In this document: piece by piece, positions 15,779 to 22,269 of the stretch
Layout of the letters: each line of letters opens with the position of its first letter
How positions within the stretch are numbered: the stretch's first letter is position 1
IMG/VR virus record: IMGVR_UViG_3300042889_001421
Coordinates: 1-30,239 of that record
Length of the DNA stretch: 30,239 nucleotides
From: a virus
Reading direction: 5' to 3' (one strand)
Notes under the pieces: model-generated
Seen by the model: only the letters and a program-made list of their open reading frames with translations
Databases searched by the model: none
Told to the model about the DNA's origin: nothing
Program-made: the position numbers and the translations under genes

Positions 15779-15798
15779 AGGCGATGGAATCGCTTCGA

Positions 15799-15808
15799 GT
15801 GGTCCCCG
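15799..15808 (-). repeat. GTGGTCCCCG motif, copy 4
   Basis: It begins 2 nt past the TerL stop codon, in the 32-bp gap before the first lysis gene. Plus-strand context TTCGAGTGGTCCCCGCTTC is closest to copies 2 and 3. Confidence 0.6.
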
Positions 15809-15810
15809 CT

Positions 15811-17199
15811 TCAGAACCGGACGAAGCTCCCCGCGAAATCATTGCCGCCGCTGGTGCTGGACAGGATTGACCGCTCGGAAACGGCGCCTGTCATCCGAGA
15901 CCCGCACATGATCGCCCCGACGTAGGCGTCCGCGCGGTCGGGTGATTTGATTCCCCGCGCCCGCATATCGTCCTTGCTCTCGATCCGCAGCCGCCCCTTG
16001 GCGTCCCACTCCAGCCGCCGCGTCGTTAGCTGCTCGAAGAGTCCCGGATCAAACTTCTCGCGCGGTCCGAGGTGGATTCTGCCGCGCTCGATGTCGCGGC
16101 TCGCCTCGATCCAGCATTCGGAAATCAGGTTTGCATAGTTCAGCGGATCGCTAGCCGGAAAACCGCCGTGGAATTCGTTCACCCGGAACCCCTCTTCCGC
16201 GAAGTCCTTGATGATCACGTTGCCGATCCCGTCCGCATCGCCGAAGACTTGACCAGGGTAAAGTTGCAGTTGCCGGAAAGACTCGCGGAAATCCCGCCGG
16301 GCCTGCGTCGTATTGACGTCGCGCCAGAACGCGTGCAGGCGGATCACGTTGCCGTGACGGTGTGCCAGCGTGTTTTCATCGCCGCCCGCTGCAAAGTCGC
16401 AGAACGCCACCTTTTCGCCGCTGGCGTCGGCCTCGGGTTGGATCGTGAACGCCTTCTCCAATGCTTCCGGCGTCAGGATCACCCGGCCGTCGAGGCTGGT
16501 GAATTCCGCCAAGTGCATCGACCGGTAGAGCGGGGAATCCTCGCCGAGCTCCAGCTTGTCGCGCTCGCGCTTCACCGGCGAGATGTGCGGGCATTCCAGC
16601 GAAGTCACCCGCCGCGTCCAGTAGAGCCCCGAGAGCTTGAAGAATGCCGAGTGGAACTTTCCCGATGGTGCGCCCGGCGACGAGGTCCACAGCTGATAGG
16701 CGACGGTGCAGCGCTGGAATGCCCCAAAGATTTCGTCCGGCACGCCCTTGGCTTCGTCGATGATGATGAAGACGGGGTCGACCTCGGGTCCATAGGTCGG
16801 GTGCCAGCCTTCCGCCTTGTCGGCATTGTTGGTCGAAAACCCGATCGCCTCCCCGCCCTCAAGGGTGATCACCTTGACCGGCGAACTGCCGCTGGTGATC
16901 CGCCAGCCGTAAGGCTTGGCAAAGCGCTCGATCGCGGGCCACAACTGGTTTTGCAACTGGTTCCACGATCCCGAGGTGATGACCACCTTTCCTCGCGGGT
17001 AGCGGTTCAAAAACCAAGTCACCGCCGGGCCGATGATGGCCGCCGTTTTGCCGCTTCCGTTGGCCGCGCATACTGCCGTCGGTTGGCCGCCGTGCTTCTG
17101 GTAGCCAATCGAGCGCAGACACTCGGTCTGCCAGTCGTAAAGGTCCATTCCTAGATTCCGCCACGCGAAATAGGCCGGACAGTCGCCAAGCGGGATCAT
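15811..17199 (-). CDS. terL: Terminase large subunit
   Basis: 462 aa from ATG 17199, which overlaps the TerS stop by ATGA. ATPase part: Walker A AANGSGKT (45-52), Walker B FIIIDEAKG (144-152), coupling motif LWTSSPG (170-176). Nuclease part: Asp268 (VAFCDFAAGGDEN), Asp321/Asp323 (VFGDADGIG) and Asp421/Asp424 (SPDRADAYVGA), the RNase H-like acidic triad. The order of domains and spacing are standard. It cuts concatemeric phage DNA and pumps it into the prohead through the portal. The upstream neighbour is TerS; downstream is the lysis cassette, so the packaging and lysis genes are coupled before the head genes. Confidence 0.93.
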   Translation of the reverse strand: MIPLGDCPAYFAWRNLGMDLYDWQTECLRSIGYQKHGGQPTAVCAANGSGKTAAIIGPAVTWFLNRYPRGKVVITSGSWNQLQNQLWPAIERFAKPYGWRITSGSSPVKVITLEGGEAIGFSTNNADKAEGWHPTYGPEVDPVFIIIDEAKGVPDEIFGAFQRCTVAYQLWTSSPGAPSGKFHSAFFKLSGLYWTRRVTSLECPHISPVKRERDKLELGEDSPLYRSMHLAEFTSLDGRVILTPEALEKAFTIQPEADASGEKVAFCDFAAGGDENTLAHRHGNVIRLHAFWRDVNTTQARRDFRESFRQLQLYPGQVFGDADGIGNVIIKDFAEEGFRVNEFHGGFPASDPLNYANLISECWIEASRDIERGRIHLGPREKFDPGLFEQLTTRRLEWDAKGRLRIESKDDMRARGIKSPDRADAYVGAIMCGSRMTGAVSERSILSSTSGGNDFAGSFVRF

Positions 17200-17744
17200 G
17201 GCATCGGTGGCCGTGCCGCCTGATCCGCCTTCGCCAGCATGAGGGCAAAAGCCGCCTCTTCTTCCGCCGTGCGCTTGGCCTCCGTCACCGACTGGATCGG
17301 GCCGCCGTCCGGTCCGCTGATCTCCTGGGTGATCTTGTCGCCGTAGCGTTTCGGGTCCCACTTCGCCAGCAGCTTGAGCCGCGTCTCCACCGCCAGTTTA
17401 ACTGCCATCACCCGCGCCCCCGCCTCGCCGGTGCCTGGCATTCCATGGGCGTGATTCATGGCCCCGTCGGAAAGTTCCAAGGCTGTTGCCGCGATCCGAT
17501 CAAACCCCGCCTCCCTCGCGCGCGCGATGGCACTGGAAAGTTCGTGGTCTGTATTCATCCAGCATCTAACGGCGTCGCAGTTCGGCATCTTCGCGTCATC
17601 GCACAGAAGCGTTAGCGGGGTGCCATTCGCCAGCCCCTCCAGAATCCGCTTCACGACCGCCGGGTTGCGCTTCGTGGGCCGACCGATCTTCTTGGCGGCT
17701 GCCTTCTTCTTCGGTCCACCCGCTTTGATCGAAACTCGTTTCAT
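17196..17744 (-). CDS. terS: Terminase small subunit
   Basis: 182 aa from ATG 17744; an in-frame TTG at 17780 (12 codons earlier) would give a TTGA overlap with the preceding gene like most junctions in this operon, so the start is open. GGAGGT directly abuts the ATG, too close for a normal ribosome site. The N-terminus is very Lys-rich (GGPKKKAAAKKIGRPTKRNP), then a helix-turn-helix-like segment (AVVKRILEGLANGTPLTLLCDD..MPNCDAVRCWMNTD), typical of TerS DNA-binding domains, an Arg-rich oligomerisation helix and a C-terminal Ala/Glu helix. Recognises the pac/cos site and hands DNA to TerL, whose gene overlaps it. Confidence 0.82.
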   Translation of the reverse strand: MKRVSIKAGGPKKKAAAKKIGRPTKRNPAVVKRILEGLANGTPLTLLCDDAKMPNCDAVRCWMNTDHELSSAIARAREAGFDRIAATALELSDGAMNHAHGMPGTGEAGARVMAVKLAVETRLKLLAKWDPKRYGDKITQEISGPDGGPIQSVTEAKRTAEEEAAFALMLAKADQAARPPMP

Positions 17745-17776
17745 ACCTCCGAATCTTCCGCGCGCGCGACCCCTCG

Positions 17777-18121
17777 TCAATCGTGGGTGGTGGTCCCCGT
17801 GATGACCTCAACGTCGGCAATAGTGCAACCGTTAATGATCTGCGCCTTGGTCAGCGCCTCCAGCACGGTGTCGCGCCGTTGTTGCGCCTCCTCGGAGTCC
17901 CTCGTTCGCAAACTGACAACGACCCGCTCGCCAACGTATTTCGGGCCACGGTCGACGGTGAATCGCAACTGGTAAAGCCCGCTCCGCTTCCGGCGTAGGT
18001 GGTGGTTTTTGTCTCCCGGATTGGCCGCCGAGCATTCAAGCGTCATGCGGAAACCCAGCGGGAGGAGTGATTGGACGGAGTTCATGTAGGTATAGGCTAT
18101 AAAATCAAACGTTTGTTTCAA
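17777..18121 (-). CDS. Small protein of unknown function (114 aa)
   Basis: 114 aa with a TTG start overlapping the upstream stop by TTGA; a fallback ATG lies at 18085 (102 aa). Arg/Lys-rich with a strand-rich core (GLYQLRFTVDRGPKYVGERVVVSLRTRDSEEA) and an acidic C-terminal part; a helix (EEAQQRRDTVLEALTKA) follows. The core resembles a small beta-domain with one long helix, but I do not recognise the family. A GTGGTCCCCG motif copy lies in its last codons. Placed just before TerS, so it could belong to packaging or be a late switch gene; this is inferred only from location. Confidence 0.6.
   Translation of the reverse strand: MKQTFDFIAYTYMNSVQSLLPLGFRMTLECSAANPGDKNHHLRRKRSGLYQLRFTVDRGPKYVGERVVVSLRTRDSEEAQQRRDTVLEALTKAQIINGCTIADVEVITGTTTHD
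17790..17799 (-). repeat. GTGGTCCCCG motif, copy 5
   Basis: It lies in the last codons of the 114-aa gene (Thr-Gly-Thr-Thr), 46 nt before the TerS ATG. The flanks are less conserved than in copies 2-4. Confidence 0.55.
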
Positions 18122-18654
18122 TCATCCTTTTGGCAGTTCCGCCACCGTTCGGCTTCAGCTTTCCAGAGATCACGCTCATCCAGCAAGGCTCGATAGCCAT
18201 CCTGCCACATCTGGCATGATCGGACAGCCTCATCGCGCTCTTTAATCGCTCCAAGCAGACTGCCTTCGGCCACTTCCTTCCACTCATCCCGCTCGCGTTT
18301 GATTCGTGTCACCCGAAGATCCGCGTTTGCAATCTGGTTGAGCCAGTCGGCTGCACTAACTTTTCTGGCTTGGATCGCTTCATCCCGCTCGCGTTCTAGC
18401 CGCTGCCTGACTAACTTCACCTCCCTTGGGATCTCTCTCAAGAAATCCACAGAACAAGTTGCCGCGCAGGCTCCGCTTTCAAGAGCTTCAAGTATCTTTG
18501 GGAAGATCGCGCGTAAATCATCCCGCTCGCGCACTAACTCACCGAGACGTTCGGCGGCCTCGTAAATCGCGGCGTTCGCCACTCCATCCTCTGTGTCGAT
18601 GTCACGAGAGAGAATCCTCATCGCCTCGATCAGCGTTTCGGTGTCAGTCCTCAC
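18118..18654 (-). CDS. Coiled-coil protein of unknown function (178 aa)
   Basis: 178 aa with a GTG start that overlaps the upstream stop by GTGA. Nearly all helix: long charged heptad stretches (LVRERDDLRAIF, LERERDEAIQARK, RIKRERDEWKEVAEG, LDERDLWKAEAERW). The repeated ER(D/E)xx(K/E) units suggest a parallel coiled-coil rod. The type is common among small phage genes near the replication block ('RDE..EA' proteins), with no known enzymatic function. Cys residues in the middle (SGACAATCSVDF) may bind metal or form a disulphide. Confidence 0.7.
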   Translation of the reverse strand: MRTDTETLIEAMRILSRDIDTEDGVANAAIYEAAERLGELVRERDDLRAIFPKILEALESGACAATCSVDFLREIPREVKLVRQRLERERDEAIQARKVSAADWLNQIANADLRVTRIKRERDEWKEVAEGSLLGAIKERDEAVRSCQMWQDGYRALLDERDLWKAEAERWRNCQKDD

Positions 18655-18833
18655 TTCAGCACCTCCTGCACGGTGATGCGTTCCCACGCTCCGGCGTTGG
18701 CAAAGCATTCTCCCTCCACAATCGGATACATCCATCCTCCGCTTGATAGCCACACATCAAAAGTGCGCGGCTCTGGCTTGATGCGGTATTCATCAGGGTC
18801 ATAGGAGTCCGTATTGAGATTCACCACATTCAC
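18651..18833 (-). CDS. Small protein of unknown function (60 aa)
   Basis: 60 aa starting at GTG 18833, which immediately follows the TAG stop of the 29-aa gene. Acidic, Tyr/Trp-containing (DSYDPDEYRIKP, VWLSSGGWMYPIVEGECFANAGAW). No recognised domain. Its stop overlaps the GTG start of the coiled-coil gene. Codon use and tight packing support a real gene. Confidence 0.6.
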   Translation of the reverse strand: MNVVNLNTDSYDPDEYRIKPEPRTFDVWLSSGGWMYPIVEGECFANAGAWERITVQEVLK

Positions 18834-18923
18834 CTAATCGCCACCGTCGTTAAACTGGATAGTCCTGCCATTGGCTAAAGCCTGCACCAGCGGCATATAC
18901 TCGTGTGCGTTTTGTGCGTTCAT
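18834..18923 (-). CDS. Tiny ORF (29 aa), coupled to the flanking genes
   Basis: 29 aa (MNAQNAHEYMPLVQALANGR start, then TIQFNDGGD). The ATG at 18923 overlaps the upstream stop by ATGA, and the stop abuts the next GTG. The EYMPLVQALANGRTIQ text resembles the opening of a small phage protein family I recall in which 'EYLPLVQAFAEGKTIQ' is followed by more residues; here the protein ends early. It could be a functional mini-protein or the truncated remnant of a longer one fused to the next frame. Confidence 0.5.
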   Translation of the reverse strand: MNAQNAHEYMPLVQALANGRTIQFNDGGD

Positions 18924-19177
18924 GCGTCGATAAGTTTGATTGTTGCTGTGATCTTCGGAATGACACTGCGGACAACTTCCACAATGAGTAGTGGCGCACA
19001 CCAGTCACTGGCGGAGTCTTGTTTGAGGCAAGTGCAGGAGTCCTCCCATACGTTGCGGATGTCTTTCAAAGCCGCTGTCTCTGCGGCCTTCTTTGTGGGG
19101 TATGGGCCAATAGCCTCACGAGTATTCGTGCTTTTTGCGATTTCGCCTGTATCAATGATCCAGTATTGTTTTTTCAT
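18920..19177 (-). CDS. Small protein of unknown function (85 aa)
   Basis: 85 aa, MKKQYWIIDTGEIAKSTNTR start overlapping the upstream stop by ATGA. Begins with a strand (KQYWIIDTGEIAKST), then a helix (PTKKAAETAALKDIRNVWED) containing the 'PT..AAE.AA..' pattern of small phage proteins that look like nucleic-acid-binding or DUF-type folds; then two Cys (SCTC) and a hydrophobic C-terminal strand (LLIVEVVRSVIPKITATIKLI). Function not recognised. Confidence 0.65.
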   Translation of the reverse strand: MKKQYWIIDTGEIAKSTNTREAIGPYPTKKAAETAALKDIRNVWEDSCTCLKQDSASDWCAPLLIVEVVRSVIPKITATIKLIDA

Positions 19178-19407
19178 GTTTGTTCGTGGTAGGTGGTTTC
19201 GTCGTGGCTATCAAAATCGCTGACCTCCATGCAGTCGCAGTCGCCGCATAGCAGGCAGACTTCGAGCAGCGTTTTTCGGAATATCGCGTCGTGGTTTTGG
19301 CGGTAGGCGTCTCCGTCTACTTTTCGGGGAGCATCGCCCTTCCCTGCTGGGTGTTCTCGATTCATCGATTTTCTTAGGTGTTGTTGCTGTCGTGGTTTGG
19401 TTTTCAT
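19174..19407 (-). CDS. Small Cys-rich phage protein (77 aa)
   Basis: 77 aa. Contains AGKGDAPRKVDGDAYRQNHDAIF, matching a widespread small phage family in which 'GKGD.pRpvd...y..n.d.If' is followed by a Cys-containing end; here the end is CLLCGDCDCMEVSD, a possible metal site. Start overlaps the helicase-loader stop by ATGA and its own stop overlaps the next gene. The family is found beside replication genes and is uncharacterised to my knowledge. Confidence 0.65.
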   Translation of the reverse strand: MKTKPRQQQHLRKSMNREHPAGKGDAPRKVDGDAYRQNHDAIFRKTLLEVCLLCGDCDCMEVSDFDSHDETTYHEQT

Positions 19408-20135
19408 TTTCGGAAGGATGGCCAGTCGCAGACAAACGCCTTGCCGTTTTCGCGCATCCGGGATTTCACCGAGTCACTCAGCGCGCCGCGAATCTCCTCG
19501 GTCGTGAAGTTGGCAATCAGGATCGTCGGCCGCTTGGCGGCGTAGCGCTTGTCGAGCAGGTTGGAGATCACGCGGTTTTCCCAGTCCGTGCCGCCGCGCT
19601 CCTGGAACTCGTCGACAATGAGCAAGCCCGGCTTCTCCAGCCTCGCTAGCACGTCCTTTTCTGACACCTTGGAGCCGCTTTTGTTGGCGTCCCGCAGATC
19701 AAGGAAAACGTCCATCGCCCGCCGGTAAAGCGCTGTCTGGTCGCGTTGCATCCTGCCATCGTGTCCGCCGATCCATTCGCCAGCGTCCAGCGGCCAGCGC
19801 CCCGCCCGTGCGATCTCCGCTGCCATTTGTGTTTTTCCCGGCCCGCGTCCGCCGATGAACGCGACCAGCGCCGCATTCGCCACCAGCCCCTGCGCCTCGG
19901 CAAACACTGCGTGCCAGCGGTCACCCGTCAGCGGGATCGGAGTGACGTATTTCTCGCCCCAGCCCGAAGACTGGCGCACCGGATTCGGCTTTGCGCCAGA
20001 AAGCGCCTCAGAATCGCCCGCAGAATCTCTGCCGCTGTCCATACCCTCGGGGGCGCGTTCAATGAGCTTGTCGAAGGCCTGAGCCATGCCAGCGGCCAAG
20101 TCTGCCGCGTCGTTGATGTTTCGATTCTCGTTCAT
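19404..20135 (-). CDS. DnaC/IstB-like helicase loader ATPase
   Basis: 243 aa from ATG 20135, overlapping the initiator stop by ATGA. AAA+ features: Walker A GGRGPGKT (95-102), Walker B LLIVDE (171-176), sensor 1 TILIANF (204-210) and an Arg finger candidate in SVKSRMREN (222-230). The first 70 residues are a low-complexity helical arm. DnaC-type loaders place the host DnaB helicase on the origin opened by the initiator encoded just upstream. With the origin-like iterons inside the initiator gene, this makes a lambda O/P-type initiation unit. Confidence 0.85.
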   Translation of the reverse strand: MNENRNINDAADLAAGMAQAFDKLIERAPEGMDSGRDSAGDSEALSGAKPNPVRQSSGWGEKYVTPIPLTGDRWHAVFAEAQGLVANAALVAFIGGRGPGKTQMAAEIARAGRWPLDAGEWIGGHDGRMQRDQTALYRRAMDVFLDLRDANKSGSKVSEKDVLARLEKPGLLIVDEFQERGGTDWENRVISNLLDKRYAAKRPTILIANFTTEEIRGALSDSVKSRMRENGKAFVCDWPSFRK

Positions 20136-20863
20136 GTCGGTATTTCCAGATTTTCCACGATCCCCGCGAAATGCTGCGGCCTGCCCTTGTTTTGGCCTTG
20201 GCCGTAGCTCGCGCTTTGCTTCACCCAGCCCGCGCTGGTCGCCATGTCGCTCTGCCACGACGTGATCCGCCTGGCGGCCCCACCGTTCACGCTGCCTTTG
20301 GTCCAGCCGCTGGCGTTGCGGGTATGCCACCACTTTTCCGCTTCGGCCTCCGTGAATTTCACGCTCGGGGCGTAGGCTTTCGCCTGTTCGATCGTGCAAA
20401 GCGCCTCGGCACCGGCGACGGGGTTATTTATCTCTTCTAAACTCTTCTCTTCTCTTCTCTTCTCTGGTAACGCTTTTTGTAACGGTGGAAGCGTTACATT
20501 TGTAACGCTTGGAGCGTTACATTGTCGGTTTTTTGCGACGCGCCGATTTGCCAAAGCCCTTAGTTTAGAGGTTTTCCCGTTGTGGCGGTCAAAGTTGGCG
20601 ATGCTTAAGGTTTCGCCGTCCTCGATCAGCCACCCGACGCTGATCATCGCCGCCGCGAAGTTTTTGCAAAACGTGATACGGTCGAGAAACGTTTTTGTAA
20701 CGCTGAGAGCGTTACCATTTACGCACTGAACGTCGCACCAATTCCAAAAACGCAGCAGCTTGCCGACCACTGCGTCAGGGTCGATCCCGAGCAAGTCCGC
20801 CATCTGTATCACTTCCGGTTTGTCCGGCAGCGCGTGTTCAATTTTTATCCAATCTCCGGCCAT
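20132..20863 (-). CDS. Replication initiator / replisome organiser with the origin inside its gene
   Basis: 243 aa. The N-terminal part (MAGDWIKIEHALPDKPEVIQ start, then LLGIDPDAVVGKLLRFWNWCD, a winged-helix-like stretch, and the FDRHNGKTSKLRALANRR segment) matches the initiator/replisome-organiser N-terminal domain found in many phages. The middle (about 113-145) is encoded by the iteron and purine-rich tract, as in lambda O. The C-terminus (TEAEAEKWWHTRNASGWTKGSV, then RRITSWQSDMATSAGWV) is a DnaD-like region that contacts the helicase loader. Its stop overlaps the loader's start by ATGA. Expected to bind GTAACGCT iterons and recruit the loader-helicase complex. Confidence 0.78.
   Translation of the reverse strand: MAGDWIKIEHALPDKPEVIQMADLLGIDPDAVVGKLLRFWNWCDVQCVNGNALSVTKTFLDRITFCKNFAAAMISVGWLIEDGETLSIANFDRHNGKTSKLRALANRRVAKNRQCNAPSVTNVTLPPLQKALPEKRREEKSLEEINNPVAGAEALCTIEQAKAYAPSVKFTEAEAEKWWHTRNASGWTKGSVNGGAARRITSWQSDMATSAGWVKQSASYGQGQNKGRPQHFAGIVENLEIPT
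20421..20520. other. Candidate origin of replication: AT-rich/pyrimidine tract plus iteron palindromes
   Basis: From left to right: an AT-rich start (GGTTATTTATCTCTTC, from 20422), a CTCTT tandem tract (20442-20465, 4.8 copies; purine-rich on the coding strand), a half-site GTAACGCT (20467-20474), an imperfect palindrome GTAACGGT-GGA-AGCGTTAC (20479-20497) and a perfect one, GTAACGCT-TGG-AGCGTTAC (20502-20520). The two palindromes start 23 bp apart, about two helical turns. This mirrors lambda ori (iterons and a strand-biased AT-rich region inside O). Functional role is inferred. Confidence 0.7.
20697..20715. repeat. Third iteron palindrome GTAACGCT-GAG-AGCGTTAC
   Basis: A perfect 8+3+8 palindrome identical in arms to the one at 20502-20520, about 195 bp away, also inside the initiator gene. 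It may be an upstream initiator-binding site that allows looping or autoregulation. Confidence 0.75.
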
Positions 20864-20894
20864 CGTGTTTCAAAGGTTAGCGTTCGAGTTCTAT

Positions 20895-21191
20895 TCAAAA
20901 CGGGATGTCATCATCCTCGCCATGTTCAACCGCTACCGGTGCCGGCGGCATCGAGCGTTGAATCGGTCTCTGCGGTGCGCCCTGTGGCTCGCGCTCCTTC
21001 GCTGGATAGAGCGACAACCAGCCGCTCCACTCGGGGCCGACGGGGATCGTCTTCATCTTGATCGAGATCCGGCCTTGATCGTCCGTGAACGCCTTGCCGA
21101 CGTTGGTGTATTCCTTTTTCTTCTCGCCGCTTTGGTTGGTATATTCGCCAGTCGTTGCGACGACGTCGTGGGTGTATTGTGATTTTGCCAT
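20895..21191 (-). CDS. Single-stranded DNA-binding protein-like (OB fold)
   Basis: 98 aa from ATG 21191. Begins MAKSQYTHDVVATTGEYTNQ, followed by KKKEYTNVGKAFTDDQGRISIKMKTIPVG, a beta-rich OB-fold-like core with aromatic residues, then a Pro/Gln-rich linker and the acidic tail EHGEDDDIPF. The final six residues DDDIPF are the classical SSB C-terminal tip that recruits other replication and repair proteins. It is shorter than bacterial SSB but located in the recombination-replication block, between RusA and the initiator. Expected to coat ssDNA during annealing and replication. Confidence 0.78.
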   Translation of the reverse strand: MAKSQYTHDVVATTGEYTNQSGEKKKEYTNVGKAFTDDQGRISIKMKTIPVGPEWSGWLSLYPAKEREPQGAPQRPIQRSMPPAPVAVEHGEDDDIPF

Positions 21192-21211
21192 GGTTGTGTT
21201 TGTGGTGTTTG

Positions 21212-21631
21212 TTAGAAAGTTTGAATGGATTCGATGCCGACGGAGATCCCGACGCGGTCGCCCCAACACTTGGAGACAATCAGCGTGGAGACTTGCCCGT
21301 CGTCGCCGTAGAAGCGCAGCTTGGTCAGCACGTCGGCCACCAGCTTGACGAGGTTGTCACAGTCGGGCCGCTTATCGTTAGGAAGTTTGCGCCATGATCG
21401 CCGCCTCTTGGTCTCGCACTTGCGCCAGGGGAATACGAAGTCCACTTGGAGCTTGAGCGGGCCACTCAGTGGCGCGTTCGGAGCGTAGGCCGCGCACAGT
21501 GACAGCAAGTTCCTCTCGGCCTCGGCGTGTTCCTTCTTCGGGAAAAACTGCGGCTTGCCGCCGACCATGACCAGCCGTTTGGTTTGCGAGGTCGCCTTGG
21601 GTGGGACAATCGGGAGGTGAAAGGAGATCAT
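21212..21631 (-). CDS. rusA: RusA-like Holliday junction resolvase
   Basis: 139 aa starting with MISFHLPIVPPKATSQTKRL (ATGA overlap on the exonuclease stop). The 'P.pK.tsqTkr' opening and FPKKEHAEAERNLLSLCAAY helix precede DKRPDCDNLVKLVADVLTKL (acidic residues D90 and D92) and FYGDDGQV (D110/D111): together these match the three Asp of RusA. The enzyme is a dimeric metal-dependent endonuclease that resolves four-way junctions generated by phage recombination; a Q-like antiterminator is not seen. Confidence 0.85.
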   Translation of the reverse strand: MISFHLPIVPPKATSQTKRLVMVGGKPQFFPKKEHAEAERNLLSLCAAYAPNAPLSGPLKLQVDFVFPWRKCETKRRRSWRKLPNDKRPDCDNLVKLVADVLTKLRFYGDDGQVSTLIVSKCWGDRVGISVGIESIQTF

Positions 21632-22269
21632 GCCGCGCCTCCTTCCAATAACTGCGGCAGAATCGTCTTCCGCGCCTCGGCGTAGTAGATCAGAAACCGA
21701 TCCAGTGCGTCCGACAGCTTCGCCGTGTAAGCATCGCGCTCGACCCGCAGAATGAACGGCCGCAGTCCTGGGCAATAGCTCATGAAATACCAGTAATCCA
21801 AGCCGGTCACCGCCATCGATCCATGAACCTGCGCCATGTATTGATCCGGCACCTTGCCATCGAGCAGATAGGCCGCGTGGTTTTTCGCCAGCGGGCACTT
21901 GATCTCCAGCCCGGCAATCCACTCGTCCGAGTCCGGCAGCGTGACCAGCGCATCGGGTGAGCAGCCGATCACCTCGTCATCGCGGGTGATGAAGCCGACC
22001 TCCTGCGTCTCGAGATCCATGATTTCGGAAAACAACTCGCGCGCCTCGGGTTCCAGCTCGTTGCCGCGGTCGGTGTGCTTGTTCCCCTCGAAGTTGATCT
22101 CGTCGGGCCGGATGCACTGCGCGATCAGCTCGATCGCGTAGCTTTGCCACTGTGACGAATCCTTGCCCGTCGCCGTCAGCAACCGCGAAAAGTTCGACGC
22201 TGTCGGTCTGCCCGCACGCGCGGCAAACCATGCCTCGCTGCGTTGTTCCATGTCTGGCCAAACCTTCAT
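21628..22269 (-). CDS. YqaJ-type recombination exonuclease (lambda Exo-like)
   Basis: 213 aa from ATG 22269. The opening DMEQRSEAWFAARAGRPTAS matches the YqaJ 'q.s..W...R.g..taS' signature. Metal-binding residues: Asp106 (GCSPDAL), Glu122 and Lys124 (LEIKCP) and Gln147 (YMAQVHG), typical PD-(D/E)XK arrangement. It degrades one strand of dsDNA ends so that the Bet protein (gene at 23209-23931) can anneal the exposed strand. The gene overlaps the coiled-coil gene upstream and the resolvase downstream, both by 4 nt. Confidence 0.9.
   Translation of the reverse strand: MKVWPDMEQRSEAWFAARAGRPTASNFSRLLTATGKDSSQWQSYAIELIAQCIRPDEINFEGNKHTDRGNELEPEARELFSEIMDLETQEVGFITRDDEVIGCSPDALVTLPDSDEWIAGLEIKCPLAKNHAAYLLDGKVPDQYMAQVHGSMAVTGLDYWYFMSYCPGLRPFILRVERDAYTAKLSDALDRFLIYYAEARKTILPQLLEGGAA

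Noticed and set aside
16072-17154. 360-aa plus-strand ORF opposite TerL
   Set aside because: TerL on the minus strand has all motifs; the antisense frame is an artefact of codon bias.
7199-17744. Transposable Mu-like phage or contractile tail
   Set aside because: Head genes are Mu-like but there is no DDE transposase, MuB or tail sheath; a tyrosine integrase with attP is present.
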